Shown: one piece after another, positions 34,292 through 42,630 of the stretch
Numbering within the stretch: the stretch's first letter is position 1
How the letters are laid out: the number at the start of each line of letters is the position of its first letter
Assembly: GCF_902493215.1 (NCBI RefSeq)
Contig: NZ_CABUOL010000017.1
Span: 17,276 to 81,275 of the forward strand
Source: an uncultured Mediterranea sp.
GTDB taxonomy: Bacteria > Bacteroidota > Bacteroidia > Bacteroidales > Bacteroidaceae
Reading direction: 5' to 3'
DNA: 64,000 nt
Translations under genes and position numbers: made by a program
The notes under the pieces: model-generated
Seen by the model: only the letters and a program-made list of their open reading frames with translations
What the model was told of the DNA's origin: nothing
The model's database searches: none

Positions 34292-36140
34292 AAAATACCA
34301 CCCGTTTACTGAATTCTTCGGCCAGCACCTCGTTCTGTGGCGAGAGCTTGCCATGCAAATATTGGTCCATCATCAAGGCACCGATGGGTACGCCGTACGT
34401 AGCCCCCCATCCACCGTTCTCCACATAAACCACAATGGCAATCTTGGGATCGTCCTTTGGAGCAAAACCCATAAAGACAGAATGGTCTTTTCCATGCGGA
34501 TTCTGGGCAGTACCGGTCTTACCACAAGCCTCGACGTCGGGCAGCAACGTTCCTACCATACGACAGGTACCGCTGCCCGTACTGCCCGTAACAGCCGCAC
34601 GCATACCTTCCACAATGTCTTCGTAATACTCGCGGTTGATACCTGTCGTACGCGCTTGCGTATAAAGGCTGTCCAACGGATTATCCTCTATCTCCTTTAC
34701 TACATGAGGCGTAATGAAGTGACCGCGGTTTGCAATTGTCGCTCCTAAGTTGGCTATCTGCAAAGGAGTGGCCAGCACTTCTCCCTGACCGATAGAAATA
34801 CTGATAATGGTCAACCCGTTCCATGAGCCCCGGTAGATACGATCATAATGCTGTGCATTGGGAATAAAGCCACGCAATTCGCCAGGGAGATCGACTCCCA
34901 ACTTATATCCGAATCCTTGTGACACCATGTAATCTTTCCACACCGTAAGGGCTTTCTGGGGCGATCCATACTTGCGGTCGCCAATCATCCGATACAATCC
35001 CCAACAGAAATAAGCGTTACACGAAGTGGCAACAGCAGGAATCAACGGTAATGGAGATGCATGTCCATGACATCCCACTTTCAGTCCCCGATGGATGAAC
35101 CCATGCGAACAAGGGAAAGAAGTCTCCTTTTGAATGATACCCTCTTCGAGAAATATCAGTCCCTGCGTTGTCTTGAATGTAGAACCGGGAGGATAAGTTC
35201 CCATAATGGCACGGTTCAGCAAAGGCTTCTGACGGTCTTTCTCCAACATCAGATGATTCTTGCCCCGCTGACGCCCTATCATGATGTGCGGGTCAAAGTT
35301 GGGAGAAGACACCATGCAAAGGATTTCTCCAGTCTTCGGTTCAATGGCTACGATTGACCCGATCTTATTCTGCATCAACCGCTCGCCCAGCATCTGCAGA
35401 TCTATATCAATACCCAGCTTCAGATTTTTACCTGGCACGGAAGGACGGTCCAACTGCCCGTCCATATAATGCCCCTGTATACGTCCATGAGCATCGCGCA
35501 ACAATACTTCTACCCCTTTCTCGCCTCGCAAGTATTTTTCGTACGAGCGTTCGACACCCTGCTTACCGATATAGTCACCGCGGATGTAATAGTCGTCTTT
35601 CTCGATATCGCTCATCGACACTTCGCCAATGTCGCCCAACACATGGGCTGCAGAGTTATAGGAATACTGACGGATGGTACGTCGTTGGATAGAAAAACCT
35701 GGAAACTTGAACAACTTCTCCTGAAAGATACCACACTCTTCAGCCGAAAGTTGCGTCATAAAAACCTGTGGCGTGTATTTGGAGTAGCCGGGATTTTTTC
35801 TGCGGTTTCGGATATCTTCCATCCGTTGCAGGAACTGTTCACGCGTGATACCCAAAGAACGGCAAAAGTCAAGTGTATCGAGCTGTTCCACTTCGCGCGG
35901 AACAAAAGTTATGTCATAGGCCGGCTGGTTGAAAACGAGTAACTTGCCATTACGGTCGTAAATGGCACCGCGTGAAGGATATTGTATTTTGTTCAGGAAA
36001 GCATTACTGTCGGCGTAGCGCTTATATTTGTCCGAGAGAATCTGAAGATCGAACAGACGGACAACATAAAGGAGGACTACCGCAACAACAATTGCCCCCA
36101 ATACATATTTTCTGTTTTCAAATGTATAATCTTTCGCCAT
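34272..36140 (-). CDS. mrdA: penicillin-binding protein 2
   Basis: 622 residues. One N-terminal membrane segment (about 12-31), the dimerisation domain, then the transpeptidase with active-site Ser in YPPGSTFKT, SCNAYF (SxN) and KTGTAQN (KTG). It crosslinks side-wall peptidoglycan as the partner of RodA, with which it overlaps. It lies after mreD in the purH-mreBCD-mrdA-rodA unit. Confidence 0.95.
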   Translation of the reverse strand: MAKDYTFENRKYVLGAIVVAVVLLYVVRLFDLQILSDKYKRYADSNAFLNKIQYPSRGAIYDRNGKLLVFNQPAYDITFVPREVEQLDTLDFCRSLGITREQFLQRMEDIRNRRKNPGYSKYTPQVFMTQLSAEECGIFQEKLFKFPGFSIQRRTIRQYSYNSAAHVLGDIGEVSMSDIEKDDYYIRGDYIGKQGVERSYEKYLRGEKGVEVLLRDAHGRIQGHYMDGQLDRPSVPGKNLKLGIDIDLQMLGERLMQNKIGSIVAIEPKTGEILCMVSSPNFDPHIMIGRQRGKNHLMLEKDRQKPLLNRAIMGTYPPGSTFKTTQGLIFLEEGIIQKETSFPCSHGFIHRGLKVGCHGHASPLPLIPAVATSCNAYFCWGLYRMIGDRKYGSPQKALTVWKDYMVSQGFGYKLGVDLPGELRGFIPNAQHYDRIYRGSWNGLTIISISIGQGEVLATPLQIANLGATIANRGHFITPHVVKEIEDNPLDSLYTQARTTGINREYYEDIVEGMRAAVTGSTGSGTCRMVGTLLPDVEACGKTGTAQNPHGKDHSVFMGFAPKDDPKIAIVVYVENGGWGATYGVPIGALMMDQYLHGKLSPQNEVLAEEFSKRVVFYGNEER

Positions 36141-36184
36141 CAGCCAATCTTAATATATATTATGAGAAGCGTATGCCCACTTCC

Positions 36185-36691
36185 TTACTTCTCTTTCCGA
36201 CCGAAAAGTTCCAGTACCCAAATACAGCAGGTGGTGAGCAATGTGCTGGAAACAATACGCAACAACAAATCCAATGGATGGGTCAGAGAGAAGAATTCGA
36301 GCAAAAACAGAACTGCATGGTGTACAAACACAGCAGAGACAACATATTTGAGAAATACGCCCACTCCCATTGTATGCATGGAAAGCACAAGCGTTTCCTG
36401 TACATCGCGAGGTACAAACAACCTCAACAACGAAGGACGCAGGAAAGCAACCAATACCGAAGCGGCTGCATTCATCCCCGGCGTGTCGGAAAAGATGTCA
36501 ACCAACAGGCCGATAGCAAAAGCCCACAACATCAGCACAGAAGGCTTGACATCGTTTTCAAACTTCAGAATAAGAACTACATAAAGAAAAGGCGTGGCGT
36601 AACCTGCAATATGAAAGTTGTTCAGAACTAACCCCTGCAACAACACCAGCAGAGCCAGCCATACTGCCTTATATAAATAGCTTATTGCCAT
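36185..36691 (-). CDS. mreD: rod shape-determining protein MreD
   Basis: 168 residues, almost wholly hydrophobic with five or six membrane segments (LYKAVWLALLVLLQGLVL, ATPFLYVVLILK, LMLWAFAIGLLVDIFSDTPG in pieces, near the C-terminus LLLRIVSSTLLTTCCIWVLE). GLLVDIFSDTPGMNA is the most typical MreD stretch. Part of the elongasome. 32 nt downstream of mreC and 44 nt upstream of mrdA. Confidence 0.88.
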   Translation of the reverse strand: MAISYLYKAVWLALLVLLQGLVLNNFHIAGYATPFLYVVLILKFENDVKPSVLMLWAFAIGLLVDIFSDTPGMNAAASVLVAFLRPSLLRLFVPRDVQETLVLSMHTMGVGVFLKYVVSAVFVHHAVLFLLEFFSLTHPLDLLLRIVSSTLLTTCCIWVLELFGRKEK

Positions 36692-36723
36692 GCGTAAACA
36701 TTCACTGTTCGTTCAACCAACAA

Positions 36724-37566
36724 TCATCTCTCATCCATCTGTTCCAATGCTTTCTGTTCATCTTGTCCGCTACGTGCCAGAATGCGGACCGACCCCAACT
36801 TGCCAAAATCAGTGGCCAGCTTCACCTTGAGCAGATAAGAAAGGCCGTCGTTTGAATCGGCCATATCATCCACCGTACCCACCATCAATCCCTGAGGAAA
36901 GACAGACGAGAACCCGCTGGTAACCACCGTATCGCCCAAACTGAATTCAGCATGACGAGGCAGGTCTTTCAGATAAGCATAACAAGGATCATCCCCCTCC
37001 CACTTCAGATAACCGAAATAATCGCTCCCCTGAATCTTGCAGCTGACACTGGACTTACTGTTGAGCAAAGGGATGACCAACGAATAACGGGGCGATGTCC
37101 GATATACAATACCTACCACGCCGGCAGCCCCTACCACACCCATATCGGGACGGACACCTGCTGCACTCCCCTTGTCGAGGGTTATGTAGTTGTCCGCCAG
37201 ATTCAGGCTGTTCTTTATCACATGCGCCTTGAAAGTCCAATAACCGCCCGGCAGAGGTTTGCCCCCCACCTTGGACGTCAGTGTGTCTCCTGTTTCCTCG
37301 GCAAGCGCCTTCTCAAGAAAGGCTACCCGCTGCTCCAGCCAGATGTTGCGGTCAAGCAAATCTTCGTTGGCATCCTTCAGATGGAAATAAGACGTGACGA
37401 CACCTGCTGCATCGTAGACCATCCCCGCCACATAATTGGCTGACGAAAAGAAAATACTCTGCTGATAGCGCGCAGTCCGCCCGACAAGCACCAGGCAGAA
37501 AGCCTCGAGCAGCAGGAAGAGAAACCAATGGCTATACTTCAACAGAAAGTTAAGGAGGTCGCGCAC
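36724..37566 (-). CDS. mreC: rod shape-determining protein MreC
   Basis: 280 residues. An N-terminal membrane anchor (about 12-30), a coiled coil (LKDANEDLLDRNIWLEQRVA in pieces) and a periplasmic beta domain (GVVGIVYRTSPRYSLVIPLL, then GDTVVTSGFSSVFPQGLMVG in pieces). It bridges MreB with PBP2/RodA. The 27-nt gap from mreB contains AAGCGGTTAGCGGTTAAT, a half copy of the repeat at 38638-38717. Confidence 0.92.
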   Translation of the reverse strand: MRDLLNFLLKYSHWFLFLLLEAFCLVLVGRTARYQQSIFFSSANYVAGMVYDAAGVVTSYFHLKDANEDLLDRNIWLEQRVAFLEKALAEETGDTLTSKVGGKPLPGGYWTFKAHVIKNSLNLADNYITLDKGSAAGVRPDMGVVGAAGVVGIVYRTSPRYSLVIPLLNSKSSVSCKIQGSDYFGYLKWEGDDPCYAYLKDLPRHAEFSLGDTVVTSGFSSVFPQGLMVGTVDDMADSNDGLSYLLKVKLATDFGKLGSVRILARSGQDEQKALEQMDER

Positions 37567-37593
37567 GATGATTAAGCGGTTAGCGGTTAATGA

Positions 37594-38616
37594 TTAACGC
37601 ATCAGGAACGAGAAACGGTCTACATTCTTCAACGCAATGCCTGTGCCCTTGGCAACGGCGTGCAGAGGATCTTCGGCAATGTGGAAAGGAATGTTGATCT
37701 TGTCCGTCAGACGCTTGTCGAGTCCGCGAAGCAAAGCGCCTCCACCAGCCAGATAGATACCGTTGTGTACGATATCGGCATACAGCTCGGGCGGTGTATT
37801 TTCAAGCGCACTGAGGATAGCCGTCTCAATCTTCGAGATGGATTTCTCAAGGCAGTGCGCCACTTCCTGATAGCATACGGGCACTTCCATAGGCAGAGCC
37901 GTGATACGGTTCGGGCCATGTACGATATAGTCTTCAGGGGCATCGTCACCCAAGTCGGTGAGGGCGGCTCCCACATGTATCTTGATGCGCTCGGCCATAC
38001 GTTCACTGACCTTCACGTTGTGCTGGCGGCTCATGTACTCCTGAATATCGGCCGTGAGGTCGTCGCCCGCAATACGGATGGAGTTGTTTGATACAATACC
38101 TCCCAACGAGATAACGGCGATTTCGGTCGAACCGCCACCTATATCCACAATCATGTTGCCTTCGGGCGCTTCCACGTCGATGCCGATACCGATAGCGGCA
38201 GCCATGGGTTCGAAGATGAGGTAAACGTCACGTCCGCCGGCATGCTCGGCCGAGTCGCGCACGGCACGGAGCTCCACTTCGGTACTGCCCGAAGGCACAC
38301 CGATGACCATGCGGAGCGAAGGCGAAAAGAGACGGTGACGGGTATTCACCATCTTGATAAGTCCGCGTATCATCTGCTCGCAGGCGTAGAAGTCGGCGAT
38401 AACGCCGTCGCGCAGGGGGCGGATGGTGCGGATGTTCTCATGCGTCTTCTCGTGCATGAGCTTGGCTTTCTCGCCCACGGCAATCATCTTGTCCGTACGG
38501 CGGTCGAGGGCCACAACCGAAGGTTCGTCCACCACAATCTTACCGTTGGAGGTAATGATGGTGTTGGCCGTGCCCAGGTCCATGGCTATTTCTTGGGTAA
38601 AAGAGAATAATCCCAT
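37594..38616 (-). CDS. mreB: rod shape-determining protein MreB
   Basis: 340 residues of the actin fold. DLGTANT (phosphate 1), GVPSGSTEVE, VDIGGGSTEIA (phosphate 2) and YLAGGGALLRGL (adenosine) mark the nucleotide site. The amphipathic N-terminus MGLFSFTQE suits membrane binding. Forms filaments that guide side-wall synthesis. First of the mre genes; purH lies 106 nt upstream on the same strand. Confidence 0.97.
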   Translation of the reverse strand: MGLFSFTQEIAMDLGTANTIITSNGKIVVDEPSVVALDRRTDKMIAVGEKAKLMHEKTHENIRTIRPLRDGVIADFYACEQMIRGLIKMVNTRHRLFSPSLRMVIGVPSGSTEVELRAVRDSAEHAGGRDVYLIFEPMAAAIGIGIDVEAPEGNMIVDIGGGSTEIAVISLGGIVSNNSIRIAGDDLTADIQEYMSRQHNVKVSERMAERIKIHVGAALTDLGDDAPEDYIVHGPNRITALPMEVPVCYQEVAHCLEKSISKIETAILSALENTPPELYADIVHNGIYLAGGGALLRGLDKRLTDKINIPFHIAEDPLHAVAKGTGIALKNVDRFSFLMR

Positions 38617-38637
38617 TTTTTATAGTGATTAATGGTT

Positions 38638-38717
38638 AGTGGTTAGTGGTTAACGGCAAGCGGCAAGCAGTTATCCGAAAAAGGATGCTAACCGCTCACC
38701 GTTAACCGCTTACCACT
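38638..38717. repeat. inverted repeat between purH and mreB
   Basis: 31-nt arms 38638-38668 and 38687-38717 (AGTGGTTAGTGGTTAACGG.. and its imperfect inverse), loop with GGATG/CATCC-like pairing. It fills most of the intergenic space. A T8 run follows the right arm on the plus strand. It could be a processing or attenuation site between purH and the mre operon. A partial copy is at 37573-37593. Confidence 0.65.
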
Positions 38718-38722
38718 TTTTT

Positions 38723-40249
38723 TTAGTGCTTGAAGTGACGAAAACCTGTCGTTACCATGGCGATGCCATGCTCGTTGCAGTAGTCAAAGCTCAGCTGGTC
38801 CTTGATGCTTCCGCCCGGCTGGATGACGGCAGTGATGCCTTCGTTGCCCGCAATCTCCACGCAATCGGGGAAGGGGAAGAAGGCGTCGCTGGCCATTACG
38901 GCTCCGTGCAGGTCGAAACCGAAGCTCTTGGCCTTCTCGATGGCCTGCTTCAGCGCATCCACACGGCTTGTCTGACCTACGCCGCTGGCCAGCAGCTGGT
39001 GTCCTTTGGCCAAGACGATGGCGTTCGATTTGGAGTTCTTCACAATCTTGTTGGCGAAGAGCATATCGTCGATTTCCTGTGCGGTAGGAGCCTTGACGGT
39101 CACTACTTTCAAGCCTTCGGGAGTCTCAACCTTGAGGTCGCGGTCCTGTACCAATACGCCGTTCAGCAACGAACGGAACTGCTTCGTGGGCAGTGCACCC
39201 TGCTTGCGGGCCAGGATGATGCGGTTTTTCTTCTGACCCAGAATTTCGAGGGCGTCCACGTCATAGTCGGGAGCGATGATGACTTCGAAGAAGATTTTCG
39301 TGATTTCCTCGGCAGCAGCCTTGTCGATGACGGCGTTCGTGATGAGCACGCCTCCGAAAGCTGATACGGGGTCGCCTGCCAGGGCGTCCTTCCAAGCCTC
39401 GAGCACCGTCGGACGGGTAGCCAAACCACAGGCGTTGTTGTGCTTCAGGATGGCGAACGTCGTGTCGTTTCCGAATTCGTTGATGAGGTCAACGGCCGCA
39501 TTGATGTCCAGCAGGTTGTTGTAGGAGATTTCCTTGCCGTGGATCTGGTCGAACATCTCGTCCAGATTGCCGTAGAAATATCCTTTCTGATGGGGGTTCT
39601 CACCATAACGCAGGGTCTTCTGGTTGTTGGCCGAGTAGCGGAAAGCGCTTCCTTCGCCACCGTCGAAGTAGTTGAAGATGGCCGAGTCGTAGTGTGACGA
39701 AACGGCGAAAGCTTCCTTGGCAAACCAGCGGCGCTCTTCAATCGAAGTCATGGCACCATGCTCCATCAGGATGTCGCGCAGGGGCTGGTACTGTGCCTGC
39801 GAAGCTACGATGACCACGTCCTTGTAGTTCTTGGCAGCGGCACGGATGAGCGAGATGCCACCTATGTCGATTTTCTCGATAATGTCGGCTTCGGGTGCTC
39901 CGCTGGCTACGGTTGCCTCAAACGGATAGAGGTCTACGATGACGAGGTCTATTTCGGGGATTTCATATTTTTCAATCTGTTGCCGGTCCTGCTCCATGTC
40001 GCGGCGGCACAGAATGCCTCCGAACACTTTCGGGTGGAGCGTCTTCACGCGGCCGCCCAGGATGGACGGATAGGTGGTCAGTTCTTCCACCGCACGGCAG
40101 GGATAACCCAGTCCTTCGATGAACTGGCGTGTGCCGCCTGTCGAGAGGAATTCCACACCTTCTTCGTGCAGTTTGGTGATGATTTCGTCCAAACCGTCTT
40201 TATGGTAAACGGATACCAATGCTGTTTTGATTCTCTTTGCTTCCGTCAT
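38723..40249 (-). CDS. purH: AICAR transformylase / IMP cyclohydrolase
   Basis: 508 residues. The N-terminal IMP cyclohydrolase part carries STGGT, GGRVKTLHPK and VVDLYPFE. The C-terminal AICAR formyltransferase part has LKHNNACGLA and GDPVSAFGG. It carries out the last two steps of IMP synthesis. A -7 box TAACTTTG lies on the minus strand at 40298-40291, with no clear -33. The mre genes follow in the same direction beyond the inverted repeat. Confidence 0.96.
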   Translation of the reverse strand: MTEAKRIKTALVSVYHKDGLDEIITKLHEEGVEFLSTGGTRQFIEGLGYPCRAVEELTTYPSILGGRVKTLHPKVFGGILCRRDMEQDRQQIEKYEIPEIDLVIVDLYPFEATVASGAPEADIIEKIDIGGISLIRAAAKNYKDVVIVASQAQYQPLRDILMEHGAMTSIEERRWFAKEAFAVSSHYDSAIFNYFDGGEGSAFRYSANNQKTLRYGENPHQKGYFYGNLDEMFDQIHGKEISYNNLLDINAAVDLINEFGNDTTFAILKHNNACGLATRPTVLEAWKDALAGDPVSAFGGVLITNAVIDKAAAEEITKIFFEVIIAPDYDVDALEILGQKKNRIILARKQGALPTKQFRSLLNGVLVQDRDLKVETPEGLKVVTVKAPTAQEIDDMLFANKIVKNSKSNAIVLAKGHQLLASGVGQTSRVDALKQAIEKAKSFGFDLHGAVMASDAFFPFPDCVEIAGNEGITAVIQPGGSIKDQLSFDYCNEHGIAMVTTGFRHFKH

Positions 40250-40400
40250 GACTATATGGTTTTTAAGCGTATATGTATATAATAACCCCGCAAAGTTACA
40301 AATTTTGTTGGTTTACCCATATACACCTTGGCAAGAAATTCACCATAATTAAAAGAATGAGAGGTTTACGTCTTTATCCGCCCCAGCCGCCCCTTGTGGA

Positions 40401-40471
40401 GAAAGCAGTGTTTTCTTCCTCGAAAAGCAATGTTTTCCACCTCGGAAAACGATGCTTTTCTGTTCGACAAG
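40401..40471. repeat. degenerate GTTTTC/GAAAAGCA repeat array
   Basis: Units CAGTGTTTTCTTCCTCGAAAA (from 40406, trimmed) and ATGTTTTCCACCTCGGAAAA (40430) followed by a partial third copy. Each can fold back (GTTTTCC..GGAAAAC). It lies in the 310-nt gap between purH and the M13 peptidase gene, which otherwise holds only the purH -7 box and a hairpin terminator. Confidence 0.55.
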
Positions 40472-40509
40472 AAATGCCCGACCTTCCACAACGAGAAAGT
40501 CGGGCATTT
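40472..40509. terminator. hairpin terminator after the M13 peptidase gene
   Basis: AAATGCCCGAC (40472-40482) pairs with GTCGGGCATTT (40499-40509), 11 bp perfect, 16-nt loop. It lies 50 nt beyond the stop of the minus-strand peptidase gene. Confidence 0.7.
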
Positions 40510-40559
40510 TCAAAAGTTTTCCTGCCGACACGCCATGCGCCTCGGCGATGAAAGAGATT

Positions 40560-42596
40560 TTACCAGATGGACACGCGTTCGGCGGCGGGGATGAACATCG
40601 GATCCTTGTCAGTGATGCCGAAGGCGTCATACCAGGCGGCGATGTGGGGCAGAGCGCCGTTCACACGCCATTCGCCCAGCGAGTGTACGTCAATCTTCGT
40701 CAGCTGAAGTACAGCTTCAGGACGGATGTTGTTGGCCCATACGCCTGCATAAGCCAGGAAGAAACGCTGTTCGGGCGTAAAGCCGTCTTTCACTTCGAGC
40801 GGAGCACCAGCCGTAGCGTTCTTGAAGGCCTGGAAGGCAACTTGCAAGCCGCCATGGTCGGCGATGTTCTCGCCCAGCGTCATCTTACCGTTGGCATGCA
40901 CACCAGGAGCCACCTCGATGCTGTCAAAGAAAGCTACCATCACGTTGGCGCGTTCTTCGAACTTCTTGGCGTCTTCTTCCGTCCACCAGTCTTTCAGGTT
41001 ACCGTCCTTGTCGTACTGGCGGCCCTGGTCGTCGAATCCGTGCGTCATTTCGTGACCGATTACCACACCGATGGCTCCGTAGTTGAAGGCATCGTCCGCG
41101 TTCATATCGAAGAAAGGCGGTTGCAGGATGGCGGCAGGGAAGCAGATTTCGTTGGTTGTCGGGTTGTAGTAGGCGTTCACCGTCTGGGGAGTCATCAGCC
41201 ACTCGTCCTTGTCAACAGGCTTGCCGGCCTTGGTCACCATTTCGGCATGTCCCCACAGGTTGGCACGTTCGATGTTTGCCCAATAAGAATCATCCTTGAT
41301 TTCCAGTGCGCTATAATCTTTCCATTTGTCAGGATAGCCAATCTTTACGTGGAAGGTAGAGAGCTTCTCCAAAGCCTTCACCTTGGTAGAGTCGCCCATC
41401 CATTCGAGGGCCTGGATACGTTCGCCCAAGGCCGTCTGCAAGTTCTTCACAAGGCCCACCATACGTTCTTTGGCGGCGGCAGGGAAGTATTTCTCCACAT
41501 ACATCTGACCTACAGCTTCGCCCAGCATGGAGCTAACCACACTTACGGCCGTCTTCCAGCGGGGCTGCATCTCTTGTGCACCCGACATCGTACGGCTATA
41601 GAAGTCGAAGTTCTGCTCCTTCATGGCGTCGTTCAGATAGCTGGCGGCGGCGTCAATCAGCTTCCATTGCAGATAGAGTTTCTGCTGGTCGAGGGGCAGG
41701 GTGTCGATAATCTTGACCGATGCCTCGAGCGAAGCGGGCTGGCCGATGATAATTTCGTTCACATTGTTCAGATCGAGTCCTTTCAGATAGGCATCCCAGT
41801 CGAAAGTGGCGTATTGCTTCTTGATGTCGTCCATCGCCATCTTGTTGTAGTTGGCATGCGGATCGCGCAGCTCTACACGCGAACGGAAGGCCTTGGCCAG
41901 ACGAGTTTCCACGTCCATCACGGCCTTCATACCCTGCTCGGCGGTAGCGGCGTCGAAGCCGGCCAGCTGATACATTTTCTTTACATGCTCCTTGAAGGCC
42001 TCGCGAATCTTCACGGTAGCCTCATCGTCAAGCAGATAATAGTCGCGGTCGCCCATGCTCAGGCCGTATTGGGCCATCTGCACGGCGTTCATGTTGCTGT
42101 TCATCTCGTCGGCACCTACATAGATGGCGAGATAGGCGGCGATACCTTTCTTGTACATTTCGGCCAGCAACGGGTAAAGCTCTTTCTTGTCCTTCAGAGC
42201 GGCAATCTGGTCGAGTTCGGCCTTGATGGGAGCTACGCCTTCCTGGTTCAGCTTGACGCTGTCCATCGCAATCTTATACATGTCGCCCACCTTCTGTGCG
42301 ACAGAGCCTGCCTCGTGTTGCGTAGCGGCCAGTTCTTCGATAAGGCCCTGAATCTGCTTGCGGTTGTTTTCGGCCAAAACGGTGAACGAGCCATACTGAG
42401 AATACTCGTCGGTCAGCGGATTGTTTTTGATCCAACCACCGCAGGCATAGCGGTAGAAGTCCGTACCCGGCAGGTTGGTTGTGTCCAGGTTGGCAAGGTC
42501 GATGCCGGCGGTCAGAGCCGTCTGCTGCTTGCCAGTGTTGCAGGATGCCAATGCCAGGCAGAGGGCTGCAACGGGGAAATAATACTTCAAATTCAT
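40560..42596 (-). CDS. M13 family metallopeptidase lipoprotein (PepO/neprilysin-like)
   Basis: 678 residues from ATG 42596 (MNLKYYFPVAALCLALASC; Cys19 lipobox LASC). Peptidase_M13 N- and C-terminal domains, with the zinc site HEMTH at about 515-519 (VIGHEMTHGFDDQGR), the NAYYNP stretch and the downstream glutamate in GENIADHGGL. It should be lipid-anchored outside the inner membrane and degrade small peptides. The ATG two codons earlier (42602) is possible. The ABC-F gene ends 34 nt upstream on the same strand. Confidence 0.92.
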   Translation of the reverse strand: MNLKYYFPVAALCLALASCNTGKQQTALTAGIDLANLDTTNLPGTDFYRYACGGWIKNNPLTDEYSQYGSFTVLAENNRKQIQGLIEELAATQHEAGSVAQKVGDMYKIAMDSVKLNQEGVAPIKAELDQIAALKDKKELYPLLAEMYKKGIAAYLAIYVGADEMNSNMNAVQMAQYGLSMGDRDYYLLDDEATVKIREAFKEHVKKMYQLAGFDAATAEQGMKAVMDVETRLAKAFRSRVELRDPHANYNKMAMDDIKKQYATFDWDAYLKGLDLNNVNEIIIGQPASLEASVKIIDTLPLDQQKLYLQWKLIDAAASYLNDAMKEQNFDFYSRTMSGAQEMQPRWKTAVSVVSSMLGEAVGQMYVEKYFPAAAKERMVGLVKNLQTALGERIQALEWMGDSTKVKALEKLSTFHVKIGYPDKWKDYSALEIKDDSYWANIERANLWGHAEMVTKAGKPVDKDEWLMTPQTVNAYYNPTTNEICFPAAILQPPFFDMNADDAFNYGAIGVVIGHEMTHGFDDQGRQYDKDGNLKDWWTEEDAKKFEERANVMVAFFDSIEVAPGVHANGKMTLGENIADHGGLQVAFQAFKNATAGAPLEVKDGFTPEQRFFLAYAGVWANNIRPEAVLQLTKIDVHSLGEWRVNGALPHIAAWYDAFGITDKDPMFIPAAERVSIW

Positions 42597-42630
42597 AATC
42601 ACAATTGTTTAAAGGTTTACATTTTCTTGC

